From Solimonas sp041659605 (GTDB lineage: Bacteria > Pseudomonadota > Gammaproteobacteria > Nevskiales > Nevskiaceae): 64,000 nucleotides of DNA. The stretch lies in assembly GCA_041659605.1 (NCBI GenBank), contig JBAZXW010000005.1, forward strand, positions 160,416 through 224,415, written 5' to 3'. Under the pieces are notes generated by a model. The model saw only the letters and a program-made list of their open reading frames with translations. It made no database searches and was not told the DNA's origin. Positions 53,075 through 61,656 of this stretch are shown piece by piece; the stretch's first letter is position 1, and every line of letters starts with the position of its first letter. The position numbers and the translations under genes are program-made.

Positions 53075-55351
53075 GTGAACAGTATCGCGAAAGTTTCGCT
53101 TGCAACATTGGCGGTGGTCGCCGTCGTCGGCGCCATGTTGTGGTTCGATCGGCAGGTCGATCCGGAAGATGCCGGCACCGTCGCCGCGCAGCGGGTCGAC
53201 GCCGGCAGCCTGCGGGACCGCTCTGCGCAGAATTCGGACGCCGACGGATCCGGCCCGGCCGATCGGACCGCCGACCAGGTCCTGTTCGGCGATCTGCACG
53301 TGCACACGACGTTCTCGATGGACGCGTTTGCCTGGGCGATGCCGCTGATGCATGGACCGGGCGCGCGGCCGCCGGCGGATGCCTGCGACTTCGCGCGCTT
53401 CTGCTCGTCGCTCGATTTCTATGCGCATACCGATCACGCCGAGAGCCTGACGCCGCGGCACTGGTCGATGATCAAGGACACGGTGGACGCCTGCAACGCC
53501 GCGGCGGGACCGGCCGACAACCCGGATGTGGTCGCGTTCCTCGGCTGGGAATGGACGCAGATGGGCAACACGCCGGCGACGCACTACGGGCACAAGAACG
53601 TGATTCTGCGCGAGACCGCCGAGGACCGCGTGCCCAAGCGGCCGATCGTCGCCGGCGGCGTCGCCTTCCGCGCGATGCGCAACGATCCGCTACCGCCGAT
53701 CGAGCGTGCGATCAGTCCCTACCTCGCGGACTTCGCCAACCGCGATCGTCAGTTCCTGCAGCAGGCCAAGCGCCATGAGCTGATCGAGACGCCGGCCTGC
53801 CCGCCCGACGTCAACACGCGCGAACTCCCGGCCGATTGCATCGAGGTCGCGGACACGCCGCGCGAACTGTTCCGCAAGCTCGACGAGTGGGGCGGGGAGG
53901 CGCTGGTGATTCCGCACGGCACGACCTGGGGTTACTACACACCGCCCGGCTCGGACTGGAAGAAGCAGCTCACCCGCGAGGAACACGATCCCAAGCGTCA
54001 GAAGCTGATCGAGATCTACTCGGGACACGGCAATGCCGAGCCTTACCGCGACTGGCAGGCGGTCGCCTACGACGCCGGCGGTGAGATGATCTGCCCGGAT
54101 GCGACCGACGACTATCTGCCGTGCTGCAAGCGGGCCGGCCAGATCATCCGCGCGCGCTGCGACGATCCGCATTCCGGTGAGTGTGCAGCGCGTGTCGCCG
54201 AAGTCGAGCACAACTACCTCGCGGCTGGTCGTGCGGGGCAGCTGTCCGTCGCCGACGTGAAGCCGGAAGACTGGCTCAACTGCGGCCAGTGCACCGACTG
54301 CTTCCTGCCGCCGCTGAATCATCGTCCGGGCAGCTCCGTGCAGGCGATCATGGCGCTGAGCAATCCGGCCGAGCGCGACGACGACGGCGGGCCGCTGCGC
54401 TTCCATTTCGGCTTCATCGGTTCCAGCGACAACCACGCGGCCGAGGCGGGCACCGGGTTCAAGCCGGTCAACCGCTATTCGTCGACCGAGGCGCGCGGCG
54501 CCGCGAACGCGCTGGTGCAGCAGCGCTTCGTCGACGCCGCCAAGCCGACGGGCGATCCGCAGCGGCCACGCGAGTACACGCTGGGTTCGGGTCCATTCAA
54601 TTTCCTGCAGGTCAATGAAACCGAGCGCCAGGCTTCGTTCTTCTATACCGGCGGCCTGGTCGCCGTGCACGCGCCGACGCGCGATCGCACGGCGATCTGG
54701 GATGCGCTGCAACGCAAGGAGGTCTACGGCACCTCGGGTCCGCGCATGCTGTTGTGGTTCGATCTGATCGGTGCCGATGGGCAACGTCATCCGATGGGCT
54801 CGGAACTGCAAGGCAATGATGTGCCGCGGTTCCGCGTGCGGGCCCAGGGCGCGTTCGTGCAGAAGCCCGGCTGCCCGGCGTGGACTGCAGCGGCGATCGG
54901 CGCCGAGCGTGTCGAAAGCCTGTGCGGCGGCGAGTGCTACAACCCGGGCGATACGCGCACGCCGATCGAGCGCATCGAGATCGTGCGCATCCGCCGGCAG
55001 GCGGATGGCAACGAGGCGCTCGGCCCGCTGATCGAAGACCCGTGGAAGGTTCTGCGCTGCGCCGACGACGGCCAGGGCTGCAGCGCGGAGTTCGAGGATC
55101 CCGCCTATCCGACTTTGGGGCCGGCTCAGGGCCGCGAGGTGCTGTACTACGCGCGCGCCATCCAGCGCGCCGAGCCGACGATCAACGGCGCGCAGCTGCG
55201 CTGCGACTACGACGCGCAGGGACGCTGCGTTGCCGTGAAGCCTTGCTTCGGCGATGCGCGCACGCCGGCGGAAGACCAGTGCCTGGCGGACGTCGAGCAC
55301 CGCGCATGGTCGAGTCCGATCTTCATCCGGCCGGCTGCGAATCCGCCGTGA
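53075..55351 (+). CDS. DUF3604 periplasmic PHP-like hydrolase (copy 1)
   Basis: 758 residues. An N-terminal membrane anchor or signal (VSLATLAVVAVVGAMLWFD) is followed by DUF3604 with metal-ligand blocks: FGDLHVHTTFSMDAFAW (about 70), YAHTDHAESLTPRHW (about 128), VVAFLGWEW, ALVIPHGTTWGYYTPP, GFIGSSDNHAAEAGTG (about 450) and VYGTSGPRMLLWFD. The H-x-H, DH and D-x-H pattern is that of PHP-type metal-dependent phosphoesterases. Substrate unknown. Start GTG 53075 behind GGGGGAG. The stop overlaps the PfpI start. Several cysteine pairs (CLPCCK, CGQCTDCF-like) suggest disulfides. Confidence 0.85.
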   Translation: MNSIAKVSLATLAVVAVVGAMLWFDRQVDPEDAGTVAAQRVDAGSLRDRSAQNSDADGSGPADRTADQVLFGDLHVHTTFSMDAFAWAMPLMHGPGARPPADACDFARFCSSLDFYAHTDHAESLTPRHWSMIKDTVDACNAAAGPADNPDVVAFLGWEWTQMGNTPATHYGHKNVILRETAEDRVPKRPIVAGGVAFRAMRNDPLPPIERAISPYLADFANRDRQFLQQAKRHELIETPACPPDVNTRELPADCIEVADTPRELFRKLDEWGGEALVIPHGTTWGYYTPPGSDWKKQLTREEHDPKRQKLIEIYSGHGNAEPYRDWQAVAYDAGGEMICPDATDDYLPCCKRAGQIIRARCDDPHSGECAARVAEVEHNYLAAGRAGQLSVADVKPEDWLNCGQCTDCFLPPLNHRPGSSVQAIMALSNPAERDDDGGPLRFHFGFIGSSDNHAAEAGTGFKPVNRYSSTEARGAANALVQQRFVDAAKPTGDPQRPREYTLGSGPFNFLQVNETERQASFFYTGGLVAVHAPTRDRTAIWDALQRKEVYGTSGPRMLLWFDLIGADGQRHPMGSELQGNDVPRFRVRAQGAFVQKPGCPAWTAAAIGAERVESLCGGECYNPGDTRTPIERIEIVRIRRQADGNEALGPLIEDPWKVLRCADDGQGCSAEFEDPAYPTLGPAQGREVLYYARAIQRAEPTINGAQLRCDYDAQGRCVAVKPCFGDARTPAEDQCLADVEHRAWSSPIFIRPAANPP

Positions 55352-56214
55352 ACGTCGTCATCCCGATTCCCAGCCACGACTTCGATCCGAGCGAGACTGC
55401 GGTCAGCTGGAAAGTTCTGCGCGATCGCGGTCACGTCGTGCGTTTCGCGACGCCGGACGGCCAGCCAGGCGCGGCCGATCCGGTGATGCTGAGCGGCGAA
55501 GGACTCGACCCCTGGGGTTTTGTTCCCGGTCTGCGGCGGCTGCGCCTGATCGGCCTGACCTTGCGCGCGAACGCGGATGCCAGGCGCGCGTACGCGGAGA
55601 TGATCCGCAGCGGAGAGTTCCTGCAGCCGCTGCGCCATGCCGATCTGCGTGTCGCCGACTTTGACGGCCTGCTGCTGCCCGGCGGGCATGCCAAGGGCAT
55701 GCGGCCGTATCTCGAAAGCGCCGTGCTGCAGCGCTTCGTCGGCGCGTTCTTCGACAGCGGCAAGCCGGTCGCCGCGATCTGTCACGGCGTGCTGCTGGCG
55801 GCGCGTGCGACTTCACCGCGCAGCGGGCGTTCGGCACTGCACGGACGACGCACGACGGCGCTGACCTGGGCACTGGAGAAATCCGCCTGGTCGCTGACGC
55901 GCTTCTTCGCGCGCTTCTGGGATCCGGACTATTACCGCACATATGCCGAAGCACCCGACCAGCCCGCCGGATACATGAGCGTGCAGGCCGAAGTGACGCG
56001 GGCCTTGGCGCGCGCGGAGGATTTCGCCGACGTGCCGGCGGGCAGCCCGCATCACTTCACGAAGAGCAGCGGCTTGTTCCGCGACTCGGCGGACAATGAA
56101 CGGCCAGCCTGGGTCGTGCGCGACGGCAATTACGTGTCCGCGCGCTGGCCCGGCGACGTCCATCGCTTCGCCAAGGTCTTCTGCGAAGTGCTGGAAGCGT
56201 CGCCTGCCGCTTAG
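55348..56214 (+). CDS. DJ-1/PfpI family protein
   Basis: 288 residues, GTG start overlapping the DUF3604 stop (GTGA). The nucleophile-elbow cysteine is in GKPVAAICHGVLLAARATS (about residue 150), with the preceding FDGLLLPGGHAKGMRPYLES loop. An insertion of about 60 residues after the elbow (TALTWALEKSAWSLTRFFAR) and a longer C-terminus exceed the usual ~190-residue size. Members act as glyoxalases, hydratases or isonitrile hydratases; the activity here is not predictable. It is co-translated with DUF3604 copy 1 and has no counterpart in copy 2. Confidence 0.82.
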   Translation: MNVVIPIPSHDFDPSETAVSWKVLRDRGHVVRFATPDGQPGAADPVMLSGEGLDPWGFVPGLRRLRLIGLTLRANADARRAYAEMIRSGEFLQPLRHADLRVADFDGLLLPGGHAKGMRPYLESAVLQRFVGAFFDSGKPVAAICHGVLLAARATSPRSGRSALHGRRTTALTWALEKSAWSLTRFFARFWDPDYYRTYAEAPDQPAGYMSVQAEVTRALARAEDFADVPAGSPHHFTKSSGLFRDSADNERPAWVVRDGNYVSARWPGDVHRFAKVFCEVLEASPAA

Positions 56215-56792
56215 GCCGATTCGGTCCCGGTCCCTGCGCCGCTGCGCTCTTTCTCGAACGCCGCGTAGCCTTCTTGCACCAGCTGGTAGGTGCGGTTGAT
56301 GCTGTCGGCGATGCCGCCGTCGAAGACGCCCAGTCCTTCGAGGATGGTCCTGGCTTCGTTGAAACCCTGCTCGAAGCCGCCGCGGATCGTATCCATGAAC
56401 TTCTTCAGGACTTCGTCTTCGGGTTCGTTCGGGTGCTGCTGCTTGAACGCCTCGAAGAAACCGGTGGACAAGGCAACGATGCGCCCGGCCGTGCCCTCCG
56501 GCGAGTTGTCCTGATTCATCGCGTTTTCGATCGCGTTCTCGCCGAGCGTAGGCTTGAGCGCTTCGTTGATCTGCTCGATCGCCGAACGGTACAGCAGCGC
56601 CAGCGGCTCGTTGCCGGCGCGGATCGCCGCTGTTTCCGACGACGCGACGATGGCCGCATTCAGGCGCGAGCGCTGTTCCTTGATCGCAACAGCCGCGGAA
56701 GGCTTTGCCGCCGCGCGTTCGGCCTCGGCCGCGGAACCGGCGGCAGGGGTCGGTCTTGCGGCCGGGTTGATCTGCGAAATCGGGCTTGACAT
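56211..56792 (-). CDS. DUF5610-like protein
   Basis: 193 residues, hydrophilic, without a signal peptide. An Ala-rich leader (AAEAERAAAKPSAAVAIKEQ) is followed by a helical domain NEPLALLYRSAIEQINEALK, and the end is FDGGIADSINRTYQLVQEGY, which I associate with DUF5610, a family of unknown function. Its stop overlaps that of the PfpI gene by 4 bases on the other strand. It diverges from the PAS-GGDEF gene across a 213-bp region that holds an FNR-like box. Confidence 0.65.
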   Translation of the reverse strand: MSSPISQINPAARPTPAAGSAAEAERAAAKPSAAVAIKEQRSRLNAAIVASSETAAIRAGNEPLALLYRSAIEQINEALKPTLGENAIENAMNQDNSPEGTAGRIVALSTGFFEAFKQQHPNEPEDEVLKKFMDTIRGGFEQGFNEARTILEGLGVFDGGIADSINRTYQLVQEGYAAFEKERSGAGTGTESA

Positions 56793-56888
56793 GGGTGCCT
56801 CCAGGCGAATATTGGCCGCGGGTTGGATTGCCTCATGGTGGTTAGCGGCGGCGAATTCCCAAACTGAAGTGCCAGACCGCCCTGCCTC

Positions 56889-56930
56889 TTGATGCAGGTC
56901 AACGCTGTCCTGTGCATGTCAGGCGACGAT
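56889..56930 (+). promoter_or_regulatory. FNR/Anr-like box and -10 of the PAS-GGDEF gene
   Basis: TTGAT-GCAG-GTCAA (56889-56902) fits TTGAT-N4-ATCAA at 9 of 10 positions. GACGAT at 56925-56930 is a possible -10 giving a start near 56937, with the box centred at -41.5. The box argues against translation starting from the in-frame TTG at 56889. Confidence 0.55.
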
Positions 56931-57005
56931 GCCTCCGTCGGCGCCCCCTGTCGGCGGCAGCCCATCCCGTCGGAAAACGCTGATCGCTTCAGGCCAACGG
57001 AAGTC

Positions 57006-58001
57006 ATGCGCACGCAACCCCTTGATTTCGCCGTCGTCGTTCTCGACTCGCTGGCGGCGCATATTGCCGTGCTCGACATGGAGGGTCGCATCGTTGCCGT
57101 CAACCAGGCCTGGAGCCGCTTCTCGCAGTGCAATGGCGGCGAGGGGGGACGAAGCTATGTCGGTACGAATTATCTAGCGGTCTGCGAACAAGCAGCGCGT
57201 GTCGGCGATCCGATCGCAAAGGCTGTGCTGCAAGGCATCCAGGCCATGCGCGCGGGTGCGCAAGAGGAGGTGATGCTCGAGTATCCCTGCAACTCGCCTG
57301 ATCAGGAACGCTGGTTCATCCTCCGTGTCACTCGCTGCGAACACCAAGGCGAGCGCTACCTGATTGTGTCTCATGACGACATCACGGCACGCAGGCTGGC
57401 GGAGGCTGCGGTACGGCGCACCGAGCAGATGCTGCGCGCGGCCAAGCAGACCGTCGAAACGACCAATGACGAACTGCGCAAGGCGCTGGAGCGCGAACAT
57501 CAGGCCGCGCGCACGGACGAGCTCACGGGCGCCTACAACCGGCGCCAGTTCTTCGATGCCGGGCGGCAGCAATTCGATGTCGCGCGGCGCTACGGCCACG
57601 GGCTGTCGGTGATCCTCCTGGACGTCGATCACTTCAAGAACGTCAACGACCGATTCGGGCACGAGGCGGGCGATTCCGCCCTGGTGCACCTTGTCGGCAT
57701 CGTGCGTCCGCTGTTGCGAACTGCCGATGTCTTCGCCCGCTACGGGGGCGAGGAATTCATCATCCTGATGCCGGACACGGACCTTTTCCGGGCGATGCAG
57801 GCGGCCGAGCGGATCAGACAGGCGGTCGCGGAGCGGGAGGTGGATCCATCCTCATCCAGGTTTCGAATCACGATCAGTGCCGGGGTCGCCGAACTTCAGG
57901 CCACCGACGACAACCTGGAACGGACCATCCGTCGCGCAGATGAGGCCTTGTATGCAGCCAAGAAGGCGGGCCGCAACCGTGTCGTCGCGTCGACGGATTG
58001 A
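57006..58001 (+). CDS. PAS-GGDEF diguanylate cyclase
   Basis: 331 residues from ATG 57006. A PAS domain opens with FAVVVLDSLAAHIAVLDMEG and ends with YLIVSHDDITARRLAE. A coiled coil (VRRTEQMLRAAKQTVETTND) leads into GGDEF: DELTGAYNRRQFFDAGRQQF, VILLDVDHFKNVNDRFGHEA and the active site RYGGEEFIIL. RTAD five residues before GGEEF is the inhibitory I-site, so product inhibition by cyclic di-GMP is likely. All catalytic residues are present. The upstream FNR-like box suggests expression under oxygen limitation. A longer N-terminus from 56889 (TTG) is unlikely. Confidence 0.9.
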   Translation: MRTQPLDFAVVVLDSLAAHIAVLDMEGRIVAVNQAWSRFSQCNGGEGGRSYVGTNYLAVCEQAARVGDPIAKAVLQGIQAMRAGAQEEVMLEYPCNSPDQERWFILRVTRCEHQGERYLIVSHDDITARRLAEAAVRRTEQMLRAAKQTVETTNDELRKALEREHQAARTDELTGAYNRRQFFDAGRQQFDVARRYGHGLSVILLDVDHFKNVNDRFGHEAGDSALVHLVGIVRPLLRTADVFARYGGEEFIILMPDTDLFRAMQAAERIRQAVAEREVDPSSSRFRITISAGVAELQATDDNLERTIRRADEALYAAKKAGRNRVVASTD

Positions 58002-58034
58002 GGGTCGTCCGGCTACGCAGACGTGGTCAGCCCC

Positions 58035-58631
58035 TCAAGGTCCGCTGCTCTGGGCAAGCAGCGCCGACCGGATCTGCTGGAAGAGCACCCGGTAGAATTT
58101 TCCCTTGGCGCGCGGCGCGCCGTGGCCCGCAGCGGCCGCGGCGTCCGCCGCTTCTTTGCGTGCATTGCGCACGAGGGCCCGGAATTGCGCGGTGTCGCTG
58201 GCCGGATAGGCCAGGATCCATTCGTTCAGCCCGGCGTCGCCGGCCAGCAGGCGGTCGCGCCAGCGCTCCACCTCGTGCAAGGCATCGGCGTCGCGGCGCT
58301 TACCGGCGCGATGGTCGGCCAGGGCCTGGCGGAAAGGCTCGCAGTCTTCGCCGCGCAGCAGTTTGCCGACGTACTGCATCTGGCGTTTGCGCGCGGCGAA
58401 GGCGGTGATGCTGCGCAGTTCGGCGAACGCTTCGCGCAGGCGCTCGTCCATCTCGATCGCCTTGAACTGATCGAGCGGCAGATCCAGCAGGTCCACGCCC
58501 AGCTGCTGCAGGTCCAGCATCGCCTGCTTGACCTGGGTCTTGCTGGGACGCTCGGCGTCCGCGTCGGTATCGGGTTCTCGGTGGCGGCGCATGGCATTGG
58601 ACTGCTGCGTGGGGCGCGCAGCGTAACTCAT
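58035..58631 (-). CDS. darP: ribosome-associated protein DarP (YjgA)
   Basis: 198 residues matching YjgA/DUF615. LPLDQFKAIEMDERLREAFA, MQYVGKLLRGEDCEPFRQAL, WRDRLLAGDAGLNEWILAYP and FRALVRNARKEAADAAAA correspond block by block to the E. coli protein, a factor of late 50S ribosomal subunit assembly. ATG 58631 is chosen; an upstream in-frame start at 58667 would add 12 residues without similarity. It is a housekeeping gene in an otherwise accessory neighbourhood, convergent with the GGDEF gene (34 bases apart). Confidence 0.88.
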   Translation of the reverse strand: MSYAARPTQQSNAMRRHREPDTDADAERPSKTQVKQAMLDLQQLGVDLLDLPLDQFKAIEMDERLREAFAELRSITAFAARKRQMQYVGKLLRGEDCEPFRQALADHRAGKRRDADALHEVERWRDRLLAGDAGLNEWILAYPASDTAQFRALVRNARKEAADAAAAAGHGAPRAKGKFYRVLFQQIRSALLAQSSGP

Positions 58632-58676
58632 GCGGCCACCCCACGCCTGTACCGCCGTCGCAATCAAACATCGCGC

Positions 58677-59759
58677 CTACGGGCGCAGCATGCGCACGCT
58701 GGCGGGGCCACCGCCCAGCGGCAGCTCGATCAACATGCCGTCGCGGGCCAGCTCGACGCCGTCCTTCCGAATGTCCGCAACGCCGCGCAGGAAGACCGCT
58801 TCGGCGATCCGGTTGGGCGGCGGCGGGGTCAGGTGATACATCAGCAGCAGCGGCACGCCGGCGGCATTCGCCACTTCGGCCGCTTCGACGGGGCTGGTGT
58901 GGTAGCTCGGGATGTCACCCAGGACTTTCTGCACGCGCGAGCGGCCCAGCGCCCCGGCGGTATCGCCCATCTTCGCGACGATGTCGTTGTTCTGCGCCTC
59001 GTGCGCGAGCAGGTCGGCGCCGCGGGCTGCTTCGATCAGGTGCGCGTCCTTGATCGTGTCGCCGCTGATCACGATCGACCGTCCCTTGTAGTCGAAGCGA
59101 TAGCCGACCGCCGGCTCGATCGGCGTGTGGGTCACAGGGAACACGCGCACCGTCAGCTCACCCTCGGTGAACGCGACCTGGGCGCTGCCGTCCTGCGCTA
59201 GCGTGAGCGGCTGTGCCTCCATCAGGCTGTCCGCGGTCGGCAGAAACCCGGCGCCGTGATGCGCGGTGCGGTAGCCGGCATCGAGCGCATAGGCCTCGTT
59301 GAATCCGGCGACGACCCGCTCGACGCCGGCCGGACCCCAGACCTTGAGCGGGGCGCCGCGGCCGGCGACCCAGGTCTGCAGGTTGAACTCGCCGAGCTCG
59401 CCTATGTGGTCGGAATGGAAATGCGTTAGCAGCACACCGCCGATGCGCTGGCCCGGAATGCGCAGCAGGGCCATGCGATTCCAGGAGCCCGGACCCGTGT
59501 CGACCACGTAGAACTTGCCGCCGGCGATGACCGCGAGGCAGGGGCGGGCGCGGTCGGGCGAGGGCAGCGGCGACGAACTGCCGCAGACCAGCAGCCGCAG
59601 CGCGTCATCGGCGAACAAGGCGGCGCGATCGCTCTCGTCCATGCGGCTGCGGATGGCCGCGTCGATGAGGCGGTCCTGCACCGCCGGAACGCGCAGCAGC
59701 GCCGCGGTGCCGGCGGCGATGACCGCCAGGCCGATCACGGCCATCAGAATCCGTTTCAT
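58677..59759 (-). CDS. secreted metallo-beta-lactamase-fold hydrolase
   Basis: 360 residues. An N-terminal hydrophobic anchor (ILMAVIGLAVIAAGTAALLR) is followed by an MBL fold with the metal motif LLTHFHSDHIGELGEFN (H-x-H-x-DH), PVTHTPIEPAVGYRFDYKGR with the next His, GRSIVISGDT with the bridging Asp, and a late MYHLTPPPP. The order resembles RNase Z/arylsulfatase-like MBL enzymes, here placed in the periplasm. It diverges from the second DUF3604 unit across the 59811 operator, so it may share its regulation. Substrate unknown. Confidence 0.82.
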   Translation of the reverse strand: MKRILMAVIGLAVIAAGTAALLRVPAVQDRLIDAAIRSRMDESDRAALFADDALRLLVCGSSSPLPSPDRARPCLAVIAGGKFYVVDTGPGSWNRMALLRIPGQRIGGVLLTHFHSDHIGELGEFNLQTWVAGRGAPLKVWGPAGVERVVAGFNEAYALDAGYRTAHHGAGFLPTADSLMEAQPLTLAQDGSAQVAFTEGELTVRVFPVTHTPIEPAVGYRFDYKGRSIVISGDTIKDAHLIEAARGADLLAHEAQNNDIVAKMGDTAGALGRSRVQKVLGDIPSYHTSPVEAAEVANAAGVPLLLMYHLTPPPPNRIAEAVFLRGVADIRKDGVELARDGMLIELPLGGGPASVRMLRP

Positions 59760-59810
59760 CCTGCTCTCCTCGAAATGAATCGATGAAGCCGATCTGCTTC
59801 ACCGATCAGA

Positions 59811-59842
59811 TATTGACATAGTGTAAACAACAATACTCTAAT
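59811..59842 (+). promoter_or_regulatory. operator-overlapped promoter of the second DUF3604 operon
   Basis: TATTGACATAGTGTAAACAA (59811-59830) repeats the 53031 sequence at 17 of 20 positions. TTGACA (59813-59818) is a consensus -35, followed after 18 bases by TCTAAT (59837-59842). The dyad thus covers the -35, as for a repressor. The start is near 59849, so the ATG at 59874 behind GGAGCGGAGA is the real start of the next gene. Confidence 0.7.
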
Positions 59843-59873
59843 CTCGTCAATGCCCGGACGCGGGAGCGGAGAT

Positions 59874-60665
59874 ATGGGTACACAATCCTTCCTCGATGGT
59901 CTCAGCCGCCTGCAGCGGCGACATGCACTGAGCCTGTTTCTGGCGCTCGGCGCGGCCTTGTTTGCGGTCGACGGTCTGCGCCACCGCAACGCCGAGCCGT
60001 CGGTTCCGGCCGGCATCGGCGAGACCGCGGCGGGTCGGCAGTGGATCGAGGACGAAGCGCTGTACCGGGAGGCGGTGGCCCGCGGGCTGGCCGATGGCGA
60101 TGTCATCGTGCGCCGACGCTTGGCGCAGAAGATGCGCCTGCTGCTGGAAACCGGCGTCGACGTTGGCGAGCCCAGCGATGCCGAACTCGGGGCGTGGATG
60201 AGCGAACGCGCCGGACAGTATGGCGCGATCACGCGGCTCTCCCTTGATCACCTGTTCCTGTCGCGCGGGCTGCGCGGAGACGGGCTTGTTGCGGACGCGG
60301 CTGCGGCCGGGGAGCGCCTGCAGGTCGAGCCCGACCTCGATGTCGCGAGCCTCGGCGATCCGCATCCGGGCGGCACGCACCTGGACGGCATCGATGGCCG
60401 TCGCGCGGAACGCTTGTTCGGACCGGCACTGGCCGCACAGTTTGCGCAGATCCCGCAAGGCGCGTGGCAGGGTCCCCTGCAGTCCTCGCTGGGTCTGCAC
60501 TTCGTGCGCGTGCGTGCGCGCAGCGTGCAGGCGCCGACGCTCGCGTCCGTCCGCGACCGTGTCTACCGCGACTATGTGCTGGCGCAGCGCGAGTTGCGCA
60601 CGCAACAGGTGGTCGACGACCTCGTGATCCGGCACGGCCCCAAGCTCGCCGCCGGAATGCCGTGA
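59874..60665 (+). CDS. parvulin-type peptidyl-prolyl isomerase (copy 2)
   Basis: 263 residues with an N-terminal anchor (ALSLFLALGAALFAVDGL), a helical linker (IVRRRLAQKMRLLLETGVDV) and a parvulin domain. RLSLDHLFLSRGLRGDG is the first strand, and LFGPALAAQFAQIPQGAWQG followed by PLQSSLGLHFVRV is the conserved parvulin end. It looks more like an active isomerase than the copy at 52166. It starts the operon parvulin-HupE/UreJ-DUF3604, and its stop overlaps the next ATG. It probably acts in the periplasm on its operon partners; this is inferred from context. Confidence 0.75.
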   Translation: MGTQSFLDGLSRLQRRHALSLFLALGAALFAVDGLRHRNAEPSVPAGIGETAAGRQWIEDEALYREAVARGLADGDVIVRRRLAQKMRLLLETGVDVGEPSDAELGAWMSERAGQYGAITRLSLDHLFLSRGLRGDGLVADAAAAGERLQVEPDLDVASLGDPHPGGTHLDGIDGRRAERLFGPALAAQFAQIPQGAWQGPLQSSLGLHFVRVRARSVQAPTLASVRDRVYRDYVLAQRELRTQQVVDDLVIRHGPKLAAGMP

Positions 60666-61636
60666 TGTCCAGGCTTGTGCTCGTGCTGGTCGCGTGGCTG
60701 TGGTCTGTGCCGGCGCTTGCGCACACGATGAACAGTGCGCAGTGGCAGCTGACGCAGCGTGACGCGCAGACCTGGGAGAGCCGCCTGCGTCTGCCGGAGG
60801 ACCTGGAAGGGCGCCTGCTGTCGCTGCAGCCGCGTTGGCCTGACGATTGCGCGCGCGTCGACGAGCCACGCCTGCAGCCGGCGCAGGAGGGCACCGTGAT
60901 GGCCTGGACCCTGCGCTGCCGGTCGCCGCTGCGGGGCGCTCTGGGCTTGAGCGGATTCTCGGTCCAGTTGCCCGACGCGGTGCTGCTGATCCAGCCGCTG
61001 CACGGCGCTGCGCAGTACGCCGTGCTGTCAACGCAGCGCCCGCAGTGGGTGATCGATGCGGACGCGAAGCCGGCGCCGAGTTCGCACTATCTGGCGCTCG
61101 GCGTCGAACACATTGTTCTGGGTGCGGATCACCTGTTGTTCGTGCTCGGCTTGTGGGCGCTGTGGCGCCGCAGCGGCCGGCCGCTATCGACGCTGATCGG
61201 CACGCTGACCGCATTTACCGTCGCCCACTCGATCACGCTGGCGGGCGCGGTGCTTGGCGGCTGGACGCTGCCGACCGGCGCCGTCGAAGCCTGCATCGCC
61301 GCATCGATCCTGCTGCTGGCGGTCGAGTGGGCGACCGGGGAGGGCGGCGGCGCCCAGCGACGACCGGCCTCGGTTGCGTTTGCGTTCGGGCTGCTGCACG
61401 GCTTCGGGTTCGCCGGCGCATTGGCGCAAACCGGCCTGCCCGAGCAGGCGCGCGGCTGGGCGCTGGCCGCATTCAATGTGGGCGTCGAGACCGGACAGCT
61501 GTTGTTCGTCGTGGCGCTCTTTGGACTTGCCTGGGCGGCAAAGCCTGCACGGCGCTGGGCGCCGGCCGCGCTGGCCGTCTATGGCGCCGTTGCGGCGTAC
61601 TGGCTGATCGAGCGCAGCGCCGCGGTGTTCGCATAA
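60665..61636 (+). CDS. HupE/UreJ-like membrane protein (copy 2)
   Basis: 323 residues with a signal peptide (LVLVLVAWLWSVPALAHT), a shorter periplasmic domain than copy 1, then about seven membrane helices with the blocks LGVEHIVLGADHLLFVLGLW and FAFGLLHGFGFAGALAQTGL. The candidate metal-binding residues (H-x5-DHL and HGFGFA) are conserved in both copies. The ATG overlaps the parvulin stop (TGATG), and DUF3604 follows 20 bases after the stop. Delivery of a metal to the neighbouring metallohydrolase is a testable idea. Confidence 0.8.
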   Translation: MSRLVLVLVAWLWSVPALAHTMNSAQWQLTQRDAQTWESRLRLPEDLEGRLLSLQPRWPDDCARVDEPRLQPAQEGTVMAWTLRCRSPLRGALGLSGFSVQLPDAVLLIQPLHGAAQYAVLSTQRPQWVIDADAKPAPSSHYLALGVEHIVLGADHLLFVLGLWALWRRSGRPLSTLIGTLTAFTVAHSITLAGAVLGGWTLPTGAVEACIAASILLLAVEWATGEGGGAQRRPASVAFAFGLLHGFGFAGALAQTGLPEQARGWALAAFNVGVETGQLLFVVALFGLAWAAKPARRWAPAALAVYGAVAAYWLIERSAAVFA

Positions 61637-61656
61637 GAAATATGGAGGAGAGAACG

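Noticed and set aside
56889..57005. Extended N-terminus of the PAS-GGDEF protein from TTG 56889
   Set aside because: The segment contains the FNR-like box and a -10 candidate, lacks a ribosome-binding site, and its peptide does not belong to a PAS domain.
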